DNA of 12,629 nt, taken from the NCBI GenBank assembly GCA_026770615.1, contig MU631325.1, forward strand, positions 652,133-664,761, written 5' to 3'. This document shows positions 1 through 6,364 of this stretch, in pieces. Under the pieces are notes generated by a model that saw only the letters and a list, made by a program, of their open reading frames with translations, did not search any database and was not told the origin of the DNA. Source of the DNA: Pavlovales sp. CCMP2436. Taxonomy: Eukaryota; Haptophyta; Pavlovophyceae; Pavlovales. Position 1 is the first letter of the stretch. Each line of letters starts with the position of its first letter. A program made the position numbers and the translations under genes.

Positions 1-25
1 GGGGGAGGGGGTGTTGAGGGTTGAG

Positions 26-201
26 TACAGGGGATCGCGGGCAATAAGAAGGGCAAATTTGTATGTATTTTGATCTTGAGGCTGAGCTTCTTAGCAAATT
101 ACATACAAACAATGCTTTTTTTTAATTACATACAAACAATGCAAAAAAACGAGGCTCAGCTTCTTAACGCTACTGCTTCTTATTGCCCGCGACACCCTGT
201 A
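26..201 (-). mobile_element. MITE copy 1, Tc1/mariner-like TIRs
   Basis: Short non-coding element bounded by inverted repeats of about 25 bp (26-50 and 177-201; 23 of 25 match) that begin TACAGGG and are flanked by TA on both sides. TA duplication and CAGG-type termini suit the Tc1/mariner/pogo superfamily; that assignment is inference. The interior contains a motif shared by all three copies in the window (GCATTGTTTGTATGTAATT, here on the minus strand), and here the motif is duplicated in tandem at about 94-112 and 124-142. There is no transposase, so it would need one supplied in trans. It lies in reverse orientation to the copy at 6058-6197. Confidence 0.8.
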
Positions 202-527
202 ATGCCGTCGACATAATGATCAACATAACTTCGATGACAGCAATACAGGGTGTGAAATACGTCCGTCCCCTGACAGGTCTCCAGTCTCCACATGGACCAA
301 GCGTTGCGAGAACACTCGGATCATGGGACTTTAGCAAAGCACACGGATACCGTCCCCACCACTGAGGCTGATCAGACACACGACAATCGACGACTCTCCG
401 ACTGGCGCGCGCTGACCGGCCGCTGCTACTTCTCGCTCGTCTCGAAATGCAGCTCGCCTGCGCACATGCCGCACCTGTAGCACATAATAAACAGACTAAT
501 ATCCTCCGACAGCCTGTATCTCACAGT
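202..527. other. No gene recognised
   Basis: Unique-looking sequence between MITE copy 1 and a hairpin at 528. Short open frames occur on both strands but overlap one another and have no recognisable motif or start context. I see no RNA gene here. Confidence 0.5.
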
Positions 528-558
528 GTAATTCTTGCCCACGATGGGCAGGAATTAC
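528..558. repeat. Hairpin with 14-bp arms
   Basis: Arms 528-541 and 545-558 are complementary at 13 of 14 positions (the exception can be a G-U pair) around a 3-nt loop. The arm reads GTAATTCTTGCCCA. It marks the left edge of a T/G-rich stretch that runs to the second MITE. It could be a transposon sub-terminal hairpin; no function can be assigned. Confidence 0.6.
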
Positions 559-927
559 ATGGTGGCGGCTTGTTGTAGTCCGGTCTATCCCACCCCCTCA
601 GGAGGGTGGGCCTCGGGCTCAATATGTTGGAGTGTGTTTTCGGGGCATTGTTCTTCCCTCTCTTGCTTGTGGCGCGGCTCTGCCGGTGTGGCTTCGGGGC
701 ATTGTCCCTCTCTCTTCCTGCGCTTTTGGCGCGTCCCTGCTGACTGCTGGGGTGTGTGAGTCTGTGTTGCTGCTTTGGGCTGCATGGATGAGCGCAGAAC
801 ACGGTGGTGTGGAGCTCTGGTGGCGGTCGTTCTGCTGTTGTCTGTGGGAAGCCGTGTCGTGCGAGTCCGCTTCTGTTCCACGATTGACTATTGTGTCTGG
901 TCCGGTTCCATGGGTGGTGGGTGAGTC
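559..927. repeat. G/T-rich stretch with 54-bp imperfect tandem repeat
   Basis: The plus strand is strongly G/T-rich. At 641-694 and 695-748 a 54-bp unit beginning CGGGGCATTGT is repeated imperfectly; the best match is in the first 40 bases. Both strands carry open frames, but the minus-strand products are Pro/Arg/His/Gln-rich and run into the MITE, which suggests composition bias rather than coding. No gene is called. Confidence 0.45.
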
Positions 928-1094
928 TTGTTGACGCGGGCAATAAGAAACCGTAACGTTAAGAAACTGAGCCTCATTTTGTGTGCCCTTCAATAGTAAT
1001 TTAAGCAAATTTTAAGCATTGTTTGTATGTAATTTGCTAAGAAACTGAGCCTCAGTCTCAAAAGCGCCGTTCTTATTGCCCGCAACACCCTGTA
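928..1094 (+). mobile_element. MITE copy 2, left end eroded
   Basis: The right TIR is intact (1070-1094, ending CCCTGTA). The left TIR keeps CGCGGGCAATAAGAA (935-949), but the outermost TACAGGG is missing or diverged. The interior holds the family motif GCATTGTTTGTATGTAATT (about 1017-1035) and two direct copies of AAGAAACTGAGCCTCA. It has the same orientation as the copy at 6058-6197. The worn left end implies an older, probably immobile copy. Confidence 0.75.
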
Positions 1095-1109
1095 TCATGC
1101 TTAATTTTT

Positions 1110-1136
1110 GTCAGTCAATCAGTTAATTTGACTGAC
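1110..1136. repeat. Perfect 9-bp stem-loop
   Basis: GTCAGTCAA (1110-1118) and TTGACTGAC (1128-1136) pair perfectly around a 9-nt loop, 16 bases past the right end of MITE copy 2. Nothing in the sequence assigns a role. Confidence 0.6.
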
Positions 1137-1835
1137 TAGTACCTCCGCCTCGTTTCTTGCCCCCCCCCCCCACCCACTCTTTCTGTACGCCAAACTCAGC
1201 TTCTCCTCGCTACGCCTTACCCATGTTCATAGTCTGAAGTCCCCTGTCTGAAAGGCTCCTTTGCGCCAGCACAGCCTGCCAACCCTGCAGGCCCGCCACA
1301 TTTCGCTCCCCGAAAAAAAAAACGGTTTCAGTTTTGTATCTCTATGCGTAAACGGTAAACCCCACGTAGATCTGTTGAAACCCCAATTTTCTCTCACCAG
1401 AGTCGTCCATGGGTCGTGCTTCTCACCAGGTCGAAAGCCCGGCCCGGTGCCAGCCAGCCTCCGTTTGCTTGGAACAGTGGAATTAAAACAAAGCTATTTT
1501 AAGTCTTTCATACCATCTTTAAACGTACTTATATCTGGGCTTGCAGCAAGATAATGCCTAGGATAATTTAAGAGTTCATAGCTGGAGAACGGTTTTTTGG
1601 TAGGGCCGCCGCGCGCCACAACCGCATTTGAAATTGACCAAAAAAATCTTCGATCCTGTAAACCTAAGGTAAGGGCCGTTCTTGACTGATCTTGATATGG
1701 CGAAAAGATTTTGTTTTTTTAATAATAGTTCTTTTAACGTCCCCCGACTGTTAGGATGCGAGAGTGCGAGGTTTGCAGCGAGAGCTAGGGGGGATCGAGT
1801 CCGAGAGCCCTGAAGGTCCACCAGCTGTGTCACAA
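1137..1835. other. No gene recognised; poly-C tract
   Basis: A run of about 13 C starts near 1160. The rest is mixed-composition sequence with short open frames on both strands and no convincing coding signal. A 14-base string at 1674-1687 recurs in reverse complement at 9371-9384. The stretch 1738-1750 resembles 11339-11349 (CGTCCCCCGACT). Confidence 0.4.
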
Positions 1836-1961
1836 GGTCTCTTAGTAAGTAAGAGACCCTGACGAGAGCGCTGAAGAGGCGTTGAGAGCAGCCGTGGACG
1901 ATTCGAGACGGCAGCTAGGCCCGGAATCTTAAAATCCGGGCAGTCCGATAGCGAACCGGAC
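1836..1961. other. Cluster of four hairpins (candidate structured element)
   Basis: Four simple stem-loops follow one another in 126 bp: GGTCTCTTA/TAAGAGACC (1836-1844 with 1850-1858, 5-nt loop); GCCGT/ACGGC (1891-1895 with 1908-1912, 12-nt loop); GCCCGGA/TCCGGGC (1919-1925 with 1935-1941, 9-nt loop); and GTCCG/CGGAC (1943-1947 with 1957-1961, 9-nt loop). The last two are separated by one base. The stems are visible directly. That this is a transcribed RNA or a transposon end is inference, and I match it to no known RNA family. Confidence 0.35.
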
Positions 1962-1997
1962 AGAGCCAAAGTGTATGAAACACTCGGGCTCCCGACA

Positions 1998-2028
1998 CCG
2001 ACTTGCAGCCCGAAGGCGTGCGGGCATG
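1998..2028 (+). repeat. 31-bp dispersed repeat, copy 1
   Basis: Starts CCGACTTGCAGCCCGAAGG and matches 11344-11374 at 28 of 31 bases, in the same orientation. It is probably a fragment of a longer dispersed element that I cannot delimit. Confidence 0.6.
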
Positions 2029-2161
2029 ACATGGGAGGGTCAGCGCATCGGTCGTCTCATGTGCTATCTTACTTTCCGCGTCGTCTCTCCGCCACGAACC
2101 TTGCTCGTCGTCGCATCGCGCCGCCGCCATCCTGCGCATAATTACAACAACATACACATAT

Positions 2162-2329
2162 ATATATATAGCGGCATCGGCACGCGCATCGGCACGCGCG
2201 GTGGCGCCCAAGCCAGCGCAGCCGACTAAGGCACGCAGCAGGCAATGGGCGACGCAGCGCTCAGACCAGCAAAACATTCAGAACAGTCAGACGCCAGCTT
2301 GAATCCCTATCAGTCAATATATATAGCGG
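2162..2329 (+). mobile_element. LINE-type retrotransposon fragment, copy 1, with 13-bp duplication
   Basis: The element body is 2175-2316, flanked by an exact 13-bp duplication ATATATATAGCGG (2162-2174 and 2317-2329). The body has only the last codons of the LINE reading frame (ending ...QASAAD, stop at 2227-2229) and the roughly 85-nt 3' UTR that ends GAATCCCTATCAGTCA. Its 3' end coincides with those of the copies at 3913-4255 and 7919-8124, while each 5' end differs: the hallmark of 5' truncation during target-primed reverse transcription. The 5' junction has a small duplication of CATCGGCACGCG (2175-2186, 2187-2198). The plus-strand target is a TA-rich tract. Confidence 0.85.
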
Positions 2330-2450
2330 CTCAGCATGGTTCATCGGGTGTTGTTCACTCACTGACTTGGTCGACGTCAGACGTTAGTCCTGGCAGCAGG
2401 GATGGTGGTGGTAGAGGTGAGGTTGGTGGTGAACTCGTAGCAATAGCAAC
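2317..2450 (+). repeat. 134-bp direct repeat, copy 1
   Basis: Aligns without gaps to 3497-3630 with about 8 mismatches by eye (roughly 94% identity), from ATATATATAGCGG to GTAGCAATAGCAAC. The two copies bracket about 1.05 kb. Short LTRs or two independent insertions of one repeat are both possible; the ends lack the usual TG...CA. A LINE inserted at its left edge. Confidence 0.8.
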
Positions 2451-2486
2451 GTAATGTACACGCAAAAAGCTCCGTATACCCTGAAC

Positions 2487-2528
2487 CGTGCTATGCTTTA
2501 CCCGCAAATACGGGTACAGCCTAGCACG
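2487..2528. repeat. 42-nt near-perfect hairpin
   Basis: CGTGCTA (2487-2493) pairs with TAGCACG (2522-2528), GCT (2495-2497) with AGC (2518-2520), and TACCCG (2499-2504) with CGGGTA (2511-2516), closing a 6-nt loop CAAATA. Only two 1x1 mismatches interrupt 16 base pairs. It lies 36 bp inside the left direct repeat, at the far end of the A-rich minus-strand ORF, where it could act as a 3' hairpin or terminator. That role is inference. Confidence 0.6.
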
Positions 2529-2703
2529 TGGCGTGGTGTGCGTAGGCTATCCTATTCCTTGTCTTAGGAAGGGTGCGGCTCCGTGTTGTCTAGGCGGCAG
2601 CCTTGTCCTGTGTGTTTCTGCTGGTTTTTGTTCTAGTGTTTTGGTGCTGGATCGTGTTATCCTCTTTTGGCTGGGCGTTGGAAATGCTTCACTTTTCCGT
2701 TCG

Positions 2704-3219
2704 TTATTCGTGGCTCCTTGCGTTATGCGTTTTTGGACTTACTGTTTTCTCCTTTGAGGTGTTGGTTCCGTGGTGGTTTTTGTTACTGACTCTCCTTCGG
2801 TGGTGTTCCTCGTGTGGTTGTCTTCTGTTTGTTGCTCTTGTTCTAGCTCTGCGTGTGGTCTCTTCGCCTTTTTTTCTTTCCATGTTCCCTTTGGGCGTAG
2901 GTGCTTGCTTTCCTTTGGTTTGTGTGTGTGTTTGCCCTTTTTCCAGACATTGCTTGTTTTCCTCAGATTTATTTTCCGATATTCCTTTTACTGCTAAGTG
3001 GTTTGTGTTTCGTTCGGTTGGGGTTGTAGGTTCAGTTGGCGTTTTGATGGCCGGGGTTTGCGTGTGTTCTTGTTGTTGTTTGGGAGTGCTATTGTCTTCC
3101 GTTGTGGGGAGCAGGCTTGGTGGGCGGAGGCCTGCTTGTATCATCATTTCTTTATATTGGGGATCGTAGTAGTCTGGCAACGTCTCATACATCACTTTTG
3201 CTAACTGTTCTTGTGTCAT
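2704..3219 (-). CDS. Hypothetical hydrophilic protein, possibly element-encoded
   Basis: A 171-residue frame with a true ATG (starts MTQEQLAKVM). The first 40 residues look like a compact domain rich in Tyr/Asp/Met (YETLPDYYDPQYKEMM). The remainder is a Lys/Thr/Glu/Gln/Arg-rich, low-complexity tail without hydrophobic core. The frame is open upstream to 3282 and the segment lies between the two 134-bp direct repeats, so it could be a gag-like or ORF1-like product of the enclosing element. No zinc knuckle or enzyme motif is visible. The sense-strand composition is A-rich, which alone favours long open frames, so coding is uncertain. Confidence 0.3.
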   Translation of the reverse strand: MTQEQLAKVMYETLPDYYDPQYKEMMIQAGLRPPSLLPTTEDNSTPKQQQEHTQTPAIKTPTEPTTPTERNTNHLAVKGISENKSEENKQCLEKGQTHTQTKGKQAPTPKGNMERKKGEETTRRARTRATNRRQPHEEHHRRRVSNKNHHGTNTSKEKTVSPKTHNARSHE

Positions 3220-3496
3220 GTCCTGTATCCTTGGTTTTTTCCCATCTAAACGGGTCTGGGGTCGTACTTGGGCTTGGAAACCTCAGGGTTTTCTCGCACC
3301 GAATAAAGCAAGATTTTCCGAGTGTCAAACGTTGAGCAAAGGAAATCGGGTTCATGTGTTGTAAAAATTTGCGTCATCGAGCACACTTTCTGACTCGTGT
3401 GAAACAACTCCTACGGGTCGCTCCAACGGATGAGACACGCGGTCTCTGGCTGGCAGTCGACTTCATGCTATATGTTGTGATATTTCAGTTATACAT

Positions 3497-3630
3497 ATAT
3501 ATATAGCGGCTCAGCATGGTTCAACAGATGTTGTTCACTCACTGACTTGGTTGACGTCCGACGTTAGTCCTGGCAGCAGGGATGGTGGTGGTAGAGGTGA
3601 GGTTCGTGGTGAACTCGTAGCAATTGCCAC
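3497..3630 (+). repeat. 134-bp direct repeat, copy 2 (uninterrupted)
   Basis: Same length as 2317-2450. Here ATATATATAGCGG runs straight into CTCAGCATGG with a single copy of the 13-mer, so it represents the empty version of the site that the LINE entered in copy 1. Homology ends just after GCCAC at 3630, where C-rich sequence begins. Confidence 0.8.
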
Positions 3631-3743
3631 AGGTTCCCCCCCCTTCCCCCCCCACACAACGCTCACGTCCATTTAGGAAATACATATACCCGCGTCATTT
3701 TGTAACCCCCCCCCCCCTTGTCCTTCTGTAGGGTACTTTTTAA

Positions 3744-3799
3744 AATTTTATGTTTGGGTACCCCCCTACCCCTCCGATCGGTGAATTTCTATGTTGGGG
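3744..3799 (+). repeat. C-rich direct repeat, left copy
   Basis: Contains TATGTTTGGGTACCCCCCTA, then CCCCTCCGATCGGTGAA. It is repeated almost unchanged at 4876-4930 in the same orientation. A partial third unit (TATGTTGGGGTACCCCCCTA) starts at 3790, so the sequence is locally tandem as well. The minus strand carries runs of four to six G. Confidence 0.75.
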
Positions 3800-3905
3800 T
3801 ACCCCCCTACCCCTACAGTGAACCTTGGCCGCCCCACAGAGATTGGAACCCCCCCCTCCAAGCCCATTTCACAGACATTGCCTCAAATGATATATATATA
3901 TATAT

Positions 3906-4262
3906 ATATATGCGCTGATGGGCGTGAGTCCGATAGAGGCGGCCGCGCGCATCAAGAAGCAGCTCATCGACACGATCGGTACGATCGCGGCACGCGGCCA
4001 TGCGCAGCTGCTGCTCGCGCGCTTGAGCGAGCTGGCCCCGATCGCTGCCCAGCGTGGGAACACGACAAATAACAACCAGCAGATCATCTCCCTAAACGCC
4101 CTTGCCCGGGCACACTACCGGAGATCCATCGGCACGCGCGGTGGCGCCCAAGCCAGCGCAGCCGACTAAGGCACGCAGCAGGCAATGGGCGACGCAGCGC
4201 TCAGACCAGCACAACGTTCAGAACAGTCAGACTCCAGCTTGAATCCCTATCATAAATATATG
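3906..4262 (+). mobile_element. LINE-type retrotransposon fragment, copy 2 (longest)
   Basis: The body is 3913-4255, with ATATATG on both sides (3906-3912, 4256-4262) as the probable target duplication; the (TA)n target makes its exact length ambiguous. This copy includes the last 83 codons of the LINE protein and the 3' UTR ending GAATCCCTATCATAA. It is nested inside the fold-back element 3687-4979 and therefore younger than it. Confidence 0.8.
3918..4169 (+). pseudogene. C-terminal remnant of LINE protein
   Basis: An 83-codon frame, open to the left element boundary, that ends TAA at 4167-4169. The product is Ala/Leu/Ile-rich and probably helical (IKKQLIDTIGTIAARGHAQL), followed by NTTNNNQQ and a small basic tail ending QASAAD. 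The shared portion is preserved in the copy at 7919-8124 up to AQRG, and codons strongly favour G or C at the third position. It is the 5'-truncated end of a longer element-encoded protein; the reverse transcriptase part is not in the window. I do not recognise the C-terminal domain. The ATG at 3918 is probably internal. Confidence 0.6.
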
Positions 4263-4875
4263 TAAGTCTTTTTCCTGCTCAGGAGGCGCAGAAATGGTGC
4301 GTTAGGGAGATGCAGGGCCTGCGGGATCGAGCTCGTTGGGATCCGCGTTTTTCTTTCAAGACAACAATCTAGTAAAGTTAGATATATAAAAAAAAAAGCG
4401 TAAAAAAATCGAACCGGCTCGACGGTCAACATCACTCGACGCCTGCTCTGCCGCCTGCTGCTCAGCGGCAGTATACCGCCTGCTCTTTAGCATTGGCAAG
4501 GTCGTCGGTGAGCTTGGCGTCGGCGGACTATTCGGTGGGCAAGGCTTAGCGGTCATGTGTGCAAGCGCCATGGTGCGTATTTATAGCGAGTGTCGCCACG
4601 CAGTCTAGCCCACTGCACGGTGTGCAAGTGCACGTGCACGTGCGAGCGCATATGTACTGCGGTACGACATGTCTGCCAGCTGGAGAAGTACGTATGTGTC
4701 CAACCCTGTAGAGTTGCTCGCCGCAGGCGAAGAAAAATGTTGTATTTCTCCCAGATTTCGTCCATCCGTGAATGGTGGAGGTTGGGACCCCCCGATTCAA
4801 CCGACTTCCCGGCAGCGGCGCAAATTTGAGGAGGCTGGGTCACCCCCCTACCCCCTTTTTTCTTACCTGCGGCGC
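4263..4875. other. No gene recognised; interior of fold-back element
   Basis: Contains A-rich runs at about 4385-4410, a self-complementary GTGCACGTGCAC near 4630, and alternating short open frames on both strands. None has a plausible start and domain. At 4838-4860 another C-rich unit resembles the direct repeats. Confidence 0.4.
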
Positions 4876-4930
4876 AATTTTATGTTGGGGTACCCCCCTA
4901 CCCCTCCGATCGGTGAAAATTCTATGTTGC
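4876..4930 (+). repeat. C-rich direct repeat, right copy
   Basis: Counterpart of 3744-3799, differing by a single-base insertion near GAAAATTCT and one or two substitutions. It directly adjoins a run of C and the right inverted terminus. Confidence 0.75.
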
Positions 4931-5006
4931 CCCCCCCCCCTACAGAAGGACAAGGGGGGGTTACAAAATGACGCGGGTAATACGCACATCGCCAGGCAGA
5001 ATCCCC

Positions 5007-5402
5007 CTACACACGATATACGTGATCTGATTGCTGTTCAGCGTCGGTCTCGTTGCGCGCCAATGCGGCCGCGTGGCTCTCGTTGCGAGACTTGTACCGC
5101 GCTCCGTTGCGTGTGCGCCAGCTCGCAAAGGCGTCGCCAGCGCTGGCCGTCGGCGGCTCCTCCCACTCGGCGCCGGTCTCCGCGCATGCCTGTCGCAGCT
5201 CAACCACGATATCGATGCGCGCGTGCGCTCGCTTGCGGTCGGGGCCATGGGCGAGACGGCCGGGATTGGCGGGTTGCGGGTGGACTTGCGCAACTGGCAT
5301 TCGACATCGCACTTGCTCGCACGACAGCCACGCGCTCGATGTGGGTAGACATACGACGGGAAGGCGAGCGCAAGCTGAAGCAGCATGCGACGTGTCAGAC
5401 AC
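5007..5402 (-). CDS. Possible coding region, function unknown (minus strand)
   Basis: The minus-strand frame is open for about 130 codons and ends at a TAG at 5007-5009. Its last 65 residues look protein-like: RIDIVVELRQACAETGAEWE, then a stretch with PTASAGDAFASWRTRN and an Asn/Glu-rich end finishing HVYRV. The first base of the frame is a GTG, so the true start is elsewhere, probably in an upstream exon or in a frame broken by indels. A second minus-strand frame (5432-5690) lies just upstream with a Pro-Ala-Ala-Gln repeat. The two are not in frame with each other and I found no convincing splice pair, so this may be a pseudogene. No family is recognised. Confidence 0.25.
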   Translation of the reverse strand: MSDTSHAASACARLPVVCLPTSSAWLSCEQVRCRMPVAQVHPQPANPGRLAHGPDRKRAHARIDIVVELRQACAETGAEWEEPPTASAGDAFASWRTRNGARYKSRNESHAAALARNETDAEQQSDHVYRV

Positions 5403-5464
5403 GCTTGAGCGCCCGCTTGAAGATGAGCCGCTTAAATGAATGCGGCGCGAATGTCGGCGTTGTA

Positions 5465-5580
5465 GGCGGCGGGCTGGGTGGCGGGCTTGGCGGTGGGCTG
5501 GGCGGTGGGCTGGGCGGCGGGCTGGGCGGCGGGCTGGACGACGTGTTGGGCGGCGTGCTGGGCGGCGTGCTGGACTGCGG
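5465..5580. repeat. 12-bp tandem repeat (GGCGGGCTGGGC-like)
   Basis: About nine or ten degenerate 12-bp units with a plus-strand core of GGCGGGCTGGGC. Because the unit is a multiple of 3, it is open in several frames: Gly-Gly-Gly-Leu on the plus strand, Gln-Pro-Ala-Ala on the minus strand. Minus-strand reading gives an almost uniform C/G third position and continues without stops from about 5690 to 5432, which would fit a low-complexity protein linker. The case is not strong enough for a gene call. Confidence 0.6.
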
Positions 5581-5799
5581 GGTCGGCGGTGGTGCTCGCT
5601 CGACGGCGGGTTGCGGCGCTGGGACGAGCGGAAGCCGGAAGAGACTGCGGCACGAAAAGCGGCGGTATTGGTTTAAACGTGATTAGACGTGATTAAGCCA
5701 GTAGGTTGTTGTAACTATTGTTTGTAAAGGGTGTCAGTTGACATTTTTAAATATTGTCAGTTGACGTTTTTTGGGATACAGTTATTGGAATAAAATTAA

Positions 5800-5896
5800 A
5801 ATGACGTGCGCTAATGCGCAGCTCGCCTAACCGCCGGGGGCGGTAATCTCCAACCCCTGGTCAGTCCCAGGCGGCGGGGTGACTCAATAATCCTCC
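5800..5896 (+). repeat. Structured dispersed repeat, copy A
   Basis: Shares order and spacing of blocks with 12047-12178: TGACGTGCGC, a small hairpin TGCGC/GCGCA (5807-5811 with 5816-5820), a second GC-rich hairpin ACCGCC/GGCGGT (5830-5835 with 5839-5844), then ATCTCC, CCCC, and finally GACTCAATA followed by CTCC or CCTCC. The second hairpin has quite different sequence in the two copies but pairs in both. Upstream (about 5740-5776) TGTCAGTTGAC followed by T-runs is repeated twice. It is probably the end of a mobile element or a structured RNA module. Confidence 0.55.
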
Positions 5897-6057
5897 ACGT
5901 ATCTTAAGAAAACTCTCTCTTCATCTAAGGTGGTTGCGGTTGTTGGCCTGGGATAAGTGGTTTGGTTCCTCTGTAGTGTGAGCCGATGTTGCTGTGTATC
6001 ACGCGAATGGGCGTGGGTCCGAGGTCTGTTTGTCTGGTTGTGTTTATCAGCGTGGGG
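5897..6057. other. G/T-rich stretch, no gene recognised
   Basis: Plus strand rich in G and T, similar in composition to 559-927. A minus-strand frame (5884-6120) runs into the MITE and is His/Thr/Arg/Gln-rich. I regard it as compositional. Confidence 0.35.
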
Positions 6058-6197
6058 TACAGGGGATCGCGGGCAATAAGTAACCGTCGTGTTAAGAAAC
6101 TGAGCCTCTTTTTTTTGCATTGTTTGTATGTAATTTGCTAAAAAAACTCAGCCTCAGCCTCTAATAGCGCCGTTCTTATTGCCCGCGATCCCCTGTA
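6058..6197 (+). mobile_element. MITE copy 3, perfect TIRs
   Basis: A 140-bp element including flanking TA. The 23-bp arms 6058-6080 and 6175-6197 are exact reverse complements (CAGGGGATCGCGGGCAATAA within). The interior carries GCATTGTTTGTATGTAATT (6117-6135), flanked by AAGAAACTGAGCCTC and a related CTCAGCCTCAGCCTC. The undamaged TIRs make it the youngest-looking copy. It ends about 170 bp upstream of the ATG at 6365 and so may lie in that gene's promoter or 5' leader. Confidence 0.85.
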
Positions 6198-6364
6198 GCG
6201 GCTGGACCCTTCAGAGTTGGGTTTCCAGGATTGATCAAGGTTTTTGAAAAAACTTCATCCTGCACAGTGCACTTGGAGACCCGTCCACAGCGTTTCCGTC
6301 CCTCGCGCGCGCGAAACCAAACTGCCGTTGCTCCAGCGCCGACCCAAGCTCCAAGCGCCGCAAG

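Larger units (their letters stand above)
3687..4979. mobile_element. Fold-back element with C/G-tract terminal inverted repeats
   Basis: The left end (3687-3731) reads TACCCGCGTCATTTTGTAA, then 12 C, then CTTGTCCTTCTGTAG in effect. The right end (4940-4979) is its exact reverse complement except that the homopolymer is 7 G. Flanks allow a 3-bp ATA duplication (3684-3686, 4980-4982), which is weak evidence. Inside each end lies a direct repeat of about 56 bp (3744-3799, 4876-4930) containing GGGGTACCCC and the palindrome CCGATCGG. The interior holds a LINE insertion and no transposase, so this would be a non-autonomous DNA element. Superfamily is not assigned. Confidence 0.55.

Noticed and set aside
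1851..1885. Hammerhead ribozyme core (CTGACGA)
   Set aside because: CTGACGA is present, but no GAAA with the required flanking stems follows at suitable spacing.
2603..3169. Long plus-strand frame, 188 codons, very hydrophobic
   Set aside because: It lies on the T-rich strand opposite an A-rich frame; the Leu/Phe/Val/Cys-rich product is what T/G-rich DNA gives in any frame. It has no defined membrane-segment pattern and an ordinary start context.
2317..3630. Standard LTR retrotransposon
   Set aside because: Direct repeats lack TG...CA ends, and no primer-binding site, polypurine tract, protease, integrase or reverse transcriptase is seen between them; kept only as direct repeats.
4400..4420. 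tRNA T-arm or Pol III B-box with T-run terminator on the minus strand
   Set aside because: GGTTCGA followed by T-runs is present, but no anticodon arm, D-arm or acceptor stem can be built around it.
4772..5686. 304-codon plus-strand frame
   Set aside because: It crosses the right terminus of a fold-back element, homopolymer C and G tracts and the 12-bp repeat; composition changes abruptly along it, and no domain is visible.
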